In this document: positions 41,240 through 44,820 of the stretch, one piece after another
Layout of the letters: the number at the start of each line of letters is the position of its first letter
Numbering within the stretch: the first letter of the stretch is position 1
Source: Gammaproteobacteria bacterium
Lineage (GTDB): Bacteria; Pseudomonadota; Gammaproteobacteria; Eutrophobiales; Eutrophobiaceae
Direction of reading: 5' to 3'
Assembly (NCBI GenBank): GCA_028819495.1
Contig: JAPPLI010000084.1
Span: 1-44,820 of the forward strand
DNA: 44,820 nucleotides
Notes under the pieces: generated by a model
What the model saw: the letters and a program-made list of their open reading frames with translations, nothing else
Databases searched by the model: none
What the model was told of the DNA's origin: nothing
Translations under genes and position numbers: made by a program

Positions 41240-42427
41240 TTAAGGGTGTCTACCAGAATTCAACATCACCACCCTGGCCGTACTCGCACCGGTGATATAG
41301 TCCGCCCATTGTTGCATGAGCCGCTCCCTCCGTGCAAACAGGTCCGACCGGAAATAACTGCCTTCCACACCAGGCACAACGTGCGCCAGCGCCATTTCCG
41401 CCAGTTGCCGATCCTTGCCGCTCTCCGCGCACCAGTCACGGAACGACGACCGCAGCCCGTGCACCGTTGCCCGGTCCGCCAGCCCCGCCTTCTGCAGCAA
41501 CAGCATCATCACTGCATTGGATAACGGCTTGCCCGGCTTCATCGGTGAGGGGAACACCAGACCGGACGTATCCCGCAGCACGCCCGTCTTGTCCAGCACA
41601 GTAATGGCCTGGCCAGATAACGGCACCCGGTGCGCCCGGTTCGATTTCATGCGCGCCGCCGGGACTGTCCAGGTTTTGTTATTGAGGTCAATCTCACTCC
41701 ACAGTGCGGCCCGCGCTTCGTTGCTCCGGACCGCCGTCAATGCGATGAACCGCAGACACAGTTTTGCCGCATCACAGGCCGGCGCGTGGTCGGTCTGCTC
41801 TAATGCGTCCCTGACCTCGGCATGGTGCAATGCCCTGTGGTGCTTCGTATTCCCCGCACCCCGGGGAAGCGCCGCGCTGATGGCATCCGCAGCCGGGTTA
41901 ACCTCAATGTGGCCGAACGCCTGCGCCCAGGAAAACACCGCCCTGATCCAGCCCCGAACCCGCTGCGCCGTGGGGTTCTTCTCCGTCCACATCGGCACCA
42001 GGATGTCCAGAATGTCCGCCCGTCCGATCAGATCGATCCGCTTGTGCCCGATACGCGGGAAGACATACGTATCCATGCACCGCCGCCAGTCCTGTTCCGT
42101 CCTGCCGTTGCGCCAGGTCGGGCGCAGGGTGTCCAGGGTCGCCATGGCCGCCGCTTCAAAGTCCGGCTTTAGCGCCTTGCGCTTTTCCACGAACGGGTCC
42201 CCACCGGCGCGGACCAGTCGCCGGTTGCGGAACGCCGCCTCCCGGGCCTCGTCCACACTCACCACGGGAAACGCACCCAGGCCCAGGTCGCGGCGCTTGC
42301 CCTTGATGGTGATGCGCTGCACCCAGTACTTGCTCCGGTCGGTGATTCTCAGGTACAGTGTGGTATCCACCGTGTGCAGGCCGGGGGTGGTGAGTTTTCG
42401 GGCTTTGGCGTCGGTAAATTGGGGCAT
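41240..42427 (-). CDS. Tyrosine-type integrase (DUF4102/P4 type)
   Basis: A 395-residue site-specific recombinase that inserts and excises islands. It has the N-terminal DUF4102 part (DAKARKLTTPGLHTVDTTLY, RDLGLGAFPVVSVDEAREAA), a SAM-like core-binding domain, and the catalytic residues: Arg in ALTAVRSNEARAALW, HxxR in VHGLRSSFRDWC, the second His in MALAHVVPGVEGS and the tyrosine in GSYFRSDL. All are in place, so it should be active. It is GC-rich, unlike the HNH gene, and its start faces bfr, which places the likely attachment site at the right edge. No tRNA gene is seen there. Confidence 0.93.
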   Translation of the reverse strand: MPQFTDAKARKLTTPGLHTVDTTLYLRITDRSKYWVQRITIKGKRRDLGLGAFPVVSVDEAREAAFRNRRLVRAGGDPFVEKRKALKPDFEAAAMATLDTLRPTWRNGRTEQDWRRCMDTYVFPRIGHKRIDLIGRADILDILVPMWTEKNPTAQRVRGWIRAVFSWAQAFGHIEVNPAADAISAALPRGAGNTKHHRALHHAEVRDALEQTDHAPACDAAKLCLRFIALTAVRSNEARAALWSEIDLNNKTWTVPAARMKSNRAHRVPLSGQAITVLDKTGVLRDTSGLVFPSPMKPGKPLSNAVMMLLLQKAGLADRATVHGLRSSFRDWCAESGKDRQLAEMALAHVVPGVEGSYFRSDLFARRERLMQQWADYITGASTARVVMLNSGRHP

Positions 42428-42580
42428 GTGTTTTCTCCTGATCCAACGGTTGATCCAACGATACGCCTGGAACTATATAGGAAGGAAAAATAACCGTCAA
42501 CAGGACATTTATAGAGATATCAGACAGTTATGGCACGCAAAGGAAAGAAATGGAATGCATGAAACGGTGGTTTTATTCTT

Positions 42581-42646
42581 GGGGTCAGAGTAAAATCATC
42601 GCCATCGGGGTTGATGGCACGATCGAGGTGATTTTACTCTGACCCC
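42581..42646. repeat. Palindromic repeat of the GGGGTCAGAGTAAAA family
   Basis: Perfect 18-bp arms (42581-42598 and 42629-42646). Inside lies a second small hairpin (GCCATC 42601-42606 with GATGGC 42613-42618). The outer arm starts with the same word as the repeats at 10686 and 32827. It is downstream of bfr and may help stop its transcript. Confidence 0.8.
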
Positions 42647-42664
42647 TGGATTTAGCGAAAGACC

Positions 42665-42689
42665 GGGGACAGACTTCAAGTCTGTCCCC
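42665..42689. repeat. Palindrome GGGGACAGACTT type
   Basis: A 12-bp perfect stem (42665-42676 pairs with 42678-42689) around one base, right after the bfr stop. This word is another common REP-like palindrome class. Two kinds of REP-like elements thus stand side by side here. Confidence 0.75.
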
Positions 42690-42702
42690 TGGCAGGACTG
42701 GA

Positions 42703-43167
42703 TTACATCTTGGATTGCTGGTAATTCTCCAAACCGACCTTTTCTATCAGCTCAAGCTGGGTTTCCAGCCAGTCCACGTGTTCCTCCTCGTCCTCGAGGA
42801 TATCTTCCAGGAGTTCGCGGCTGACATAATCCCGCTCGGTTTCACAATGGGCTATGGCCTCCCGTAACAGCGGGATGGCAAGATGTTCCTGTTTCAGGTC
42901 GCACTCCAGCATCTCCCGGGTGTTCTCGCCGATAAACAGTTTGCCCAGGTCTTGCAGGTTCGGCAGTCCCTCCAGGAACAGGATCCGCTCGATGATCTTG
43001 TCGGCATGCTTCATCTCATCCACGGATTCATGGTATTCATGCTCATTCAATTCCTTCAGGCCCCAGTCCTTCCACATGCGGGCATGCAGGAAGTACTGGT
43101 TGATCGCCGTCAGTTCATTCTTGAGCACTTGGTTGAGATACTCGATAATTTTCTTGTCACCTTGCAT
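42703..43167 (-). CDS. bfr: Bacterioferritin
   Basis: The 154-residue haem-containing iron-storage ferritin, forming a 24-mer in the cytoplasm. The dinuclear site is complete: E18, E51, H54, E94, E127 and H130, and the haem-ligand methionine is M52 (VDEMKHADK). Length is normal. A Shine-Dalgarno (TAGGAG) precedes the ATG. Bfd, its redox partner, is encoded at 32524 on the other side of the island. A Fur box at 43308-43326 lies between this gene and the divergent gene at 43346. Confidence 0.97.
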   Translation of the reverse strand: MQGDKKIIEYLNQVLKNELTAINQYFLHARMWKDWGLKELNEHEYHESVDEMKHADKIIERILFLEGLPNLQDLGKLFIGENTREMLECDLKQEHLAIPLLREAIAHCETERDYVSRELLEDILEDEEEHVDWLETQLELIEKVGLENYQQSKM

Positions 43168-43307
43168 AACTCGCTCCTAAAATAAACGGGGTATATCTAT
43201 AACGTGTCGCTTGCGCAAACCCTGCATACAGAGTTTCGAATTGCGTAAATCGGAATAGAATAATAGCAGAAAATATCAGGCAAGTCAAACATAACTTATT
43301 GATATTA

Positions 43308-43326
43308 AATGAAAATAATTATCATT
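43308..43326. promoter_or_regulatory. Predicted Fur box between bfr and the divergent gene
   Basis: The 19 bases AATGAAAATAATTATCATT match the Fur consensus very closely. It is 141 bp upstream of bfr and about 20 bp upstream of the apparent start of the rightward gene, so it could control either or both. Its position close to the rightward start favours that gene. Confidence 0.75.
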
Positions 43327-43345
43327 TATACTAACATCAACTGCC

Positions 43346-44820
43346 TTGCAACACTCCACGACAAAGCCGGAATCTCTCCAAGCCGACCAGACACCTGCTG
43401 AAAAAATCTGGTTTTGTGTCCGGCGCAATGGCGAAGCCCGACATAGCGGCTGGATCGGGAATATTTCTCCGCATGACCTGCCGCAGCACGTTGACGCATG
43501 TCAGGGTGACATGGTAGAAACCTGCATATGCGATAATTTTCGTCCGGTAACGCCGGACCGGTTTCGCCGGGTATTTTACCCGCGCGCGCTGGGCCTGACG
43601 GGCATGGAAATCACCTTCCGCGGCGAGACGGTCAGGTACGCGCCATCCTGGATGCTCGGGACGAATCTCCGTTTCAAGCGGGCACTGGACCGGTTTCTTG
43701 AGGATCGGGGCATAACAACCGGTGAGTTTGCGGACCAAGGAAGCTTGCGCGCTTTTTCCGCCCGTCAGTTCCTGTTGCCGGCTGACGGAAAAGGTGAAAA
43801 AGTGGAATTGTATCGCGGGGCAACCCTGGTAGCACCAGAACCGGCGCCCCGGGAGGACCGCGCTGCGGAACTTGCTGACGGCATCGGCCGATGGATGATC
43901 CGTAACCTGTCTCCCGAGGGCGCGCTGCCGTACAAATACTGGCCAAGCCGGGGGGAGGAATCGCCGGCCGATAACGCCATCCGCCGGTTTCTGGCAACCT
44001 TGTCGCTTGCGCGCCTGGCGGAACTGCGCCGGAACGGTGAGTTGAAACAGGCTGCCGTCCTCAACCTCCGTTATAACCTGAAGCGTTATTTTCAGAATAT
44101 CGGCAACGGACGCGGCGCTATCGTGGAAAACACCGGGGCCAAACTCGGCGCCGCGGCTCTCGCTGCCCTTGCTATCCTGGAAAGTCCCGCACGGGAGGAG
44201 TTCCTGACGGAACTGGCCATGCTGGCAGCCGGTATTGATTCGCTCTTCGACAAGGAACAGGGGTTTCGCACGTTCTTTTTCCCCCCTGAACGGGACGGTG
44301 AGAACTGGAACTTTTACTCGGGCGAAGCCCTGTTGTTCTGGGCCGAGGCGAGGCGTCGCAATACAGGTTTTGCGCCTTCACTCGAGCGCTGCACAGAAGT
44401 TTTCCATCGTTGTCGCGAACGCCATTTCCGGGCGCGCAACCCGGCCTTCGTGCCCTGGCATACCCAGGCCTGTGCATCGTTTTACGAGCAAACAGGCCGC
44501 CGTGAATTTGCCGATTTCGTTTTTGAAATCAACGACTGGTTATTACCGATGCAACAGTGGGACGGGCTGCTACCCGACCTGCGCGGGCGGTTTTATAACC
44601 CGAAGCGGCCGGATTACGGGCCTCCGCATGCGGCCTCTACAGGCGCCTACCTGGAAGGCCTGGCCGATGCCCTGACCCTGGCCCGCGCGCTTGGGGATTC
44701 CTCCCGCACAAGCGCCTATGAACTCGCAGCGCAGCGCGGGTTACGGTCCCTGCGGCAGTTGCAGTTTCGCGACCGGCACGACACGTTTTATATTTCAAAG
44801 AAACCTCGTGTGCTGGGTGC
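43346..44820 (+). CDS. Large helical-toroid-like protein, 3' end off window
   Basis: An uninterrupted frame runs from a TAA just before 43325 to the window end; the only start-like codon before the coding-looking part is TTG at 43346 (QHSTTKPESLQADQTPAEKI), and ATG 43511 would lose a convincing stretch (IWFCVRRNGEARHSGWIGN). At least 491 codons. Residues about 170-490 have repeated helix pairs with aromatic pockets (LPYKYWPSRG, NWNFYSGEALLFWAE, FVPWHTQACASFYEQTGRRE, GPPHAASTGAYLEGLADALT), typical of an alpha/alpha toroid as in glycan-processing enzymes. No signal peptide is visible. Function not assigned. It would be iron-regulated if the Fur box at 43308 acts on it. Confidence 0.6.
   Translation, partial: MQHSTTKPESLQADQTPAEKIWFCVRRNGEARHSGWIGNISPHDLPQHVDACQGDMVETCICDNFRPVTPDRFRRVFYPRALGLTGMEITFRGETVRYAPSWMLGTNLRFKRALDRFLEDRGITTGEFADQGSLRAFSARQFLLPADGKGEKVELYRGATLVAPEPAPREDRAAELADGIGRWMIRNLSPEGALPYKYWPSRGEESPADNAIRRFLATLSLARLAELRRNGELKQAAVLNLRYNLKRYFQNIGNGRGAIVENTGAKLGAAALAALAILESPAREEFLTELAMLAAGIDSLFDKEQGFRTFFFPPERDGENWNFYSGEALLFWAEARRRNTGFAPSLERCTEVFHRCRERHFRARNPAFVPWHTQACASFYEQTGRREFADFVFEINDWLLPMQQWDGLLPDLRGRFYNPKRPDYGPPHAASTGAYLEGLADALTLARALGDSSRTSAYELAAQRGLRSLRQLQFRDRHDTFYISKKPRVLG

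Noticed and set aside
42428-42560. Search for a tRNA as attachment site of the integrase
   Set aside because: No cloverleaf or TPsiC-like sequence was seen; the direct repeat GATCCAACG at 42440-42462 is too short to be called an attachment site.

Overview
The window is a piece of a gammaproteobacterial chromosome, read from gene content and order: lolB-ispE and a TPR lipoprotein diverge from hemA-prfA-prmC-moeB, and there is an iron cluster with Fur boxes, bacterioferritin and bacterioferritin-associated ferredoxin. The core genes are GC-rich. Several accessory genes (the nuclease at 579-1541, the block at 33.0-33.7 kb, the nuclease at 35.4-36.4 kb and the HNH gene at 40.3-41.1 kb) are visibly AT-rich. 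No rRNA, tRNA or CRISPR array was seen. The species cannot be named from the sequence alone.
Layout. (1) 1-5.0 kb: the 3' end of a WYL-domain gene, a PUA-like/PD-(D/E)XK nuclease, an ADP-ribosylglycohydrolase, then a cluster of toxin-antitoxin genes (PIN/RHH, AbrB/VapC, BrnA) mixed with decayed pieces (RelB-like tail, internally deleted brnT, a second brnT-like fragment). (2) 5.0-9.1 kb: a large SNF2-family helicase. (3) 9.2-19.1 kb: core block, with ispE, lolB and a TPR lipoprotein leftward and hemA, prfA, prmC, a moeB-like gene, a TPR/TonB-C protein and an amidohydrolase rightward. (4) 19.2-21.8 kb: GFA-like protein, dgkA, parDE, an outer-membrane protein and a truncated PIN gene. (5) 21.8-26.1 kb: a spondin-N/cadherin-like/outer-membrane-barrel protein followed by an RTX protein. 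(6) 26.2-32.8 kb: iron cluster transcribed leftward (bfd, FecA-like TonB receptor, fbpA, fbpB, fbpC). (7) 32.8-42.5 kb: an inserted island with two small AT-rich genes, a 1.7 kb stretch without convincing genes but with two inverted structured repeats, then AAA ATPase, WYL regulator, WYL remnant and Mrr-like nuclease as one leftward unit, an HNH endonuclease, and a tyrosine integrase at the right edge. (8) 42.7 kb to the end: bfr and, beyond a Fur box, the start of a large protein that runs off the window.
The main point for follow-up is a repeated module. The complete copy (39855 down to 35408) reads double-AAA ATPase, WYL protein, PUA-like + Mrr-type nuclease. The left edge holds the end of a nearly identical WYL gene followed by a different PUA-like + PD-(D/E)XK nuclease. 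In both places a broken duplicate of the WYL 3' end sits between the intact WYL gene and the nuclease, as if the nuclease gene had been exchanged by recombination in the WYL tail. This suggests a defence system with a conserved ATPase/WYL core and interchangeable, possibly modification-sensing nucleases. The defence role is inferred from domains and context and is not shown by the sequence.
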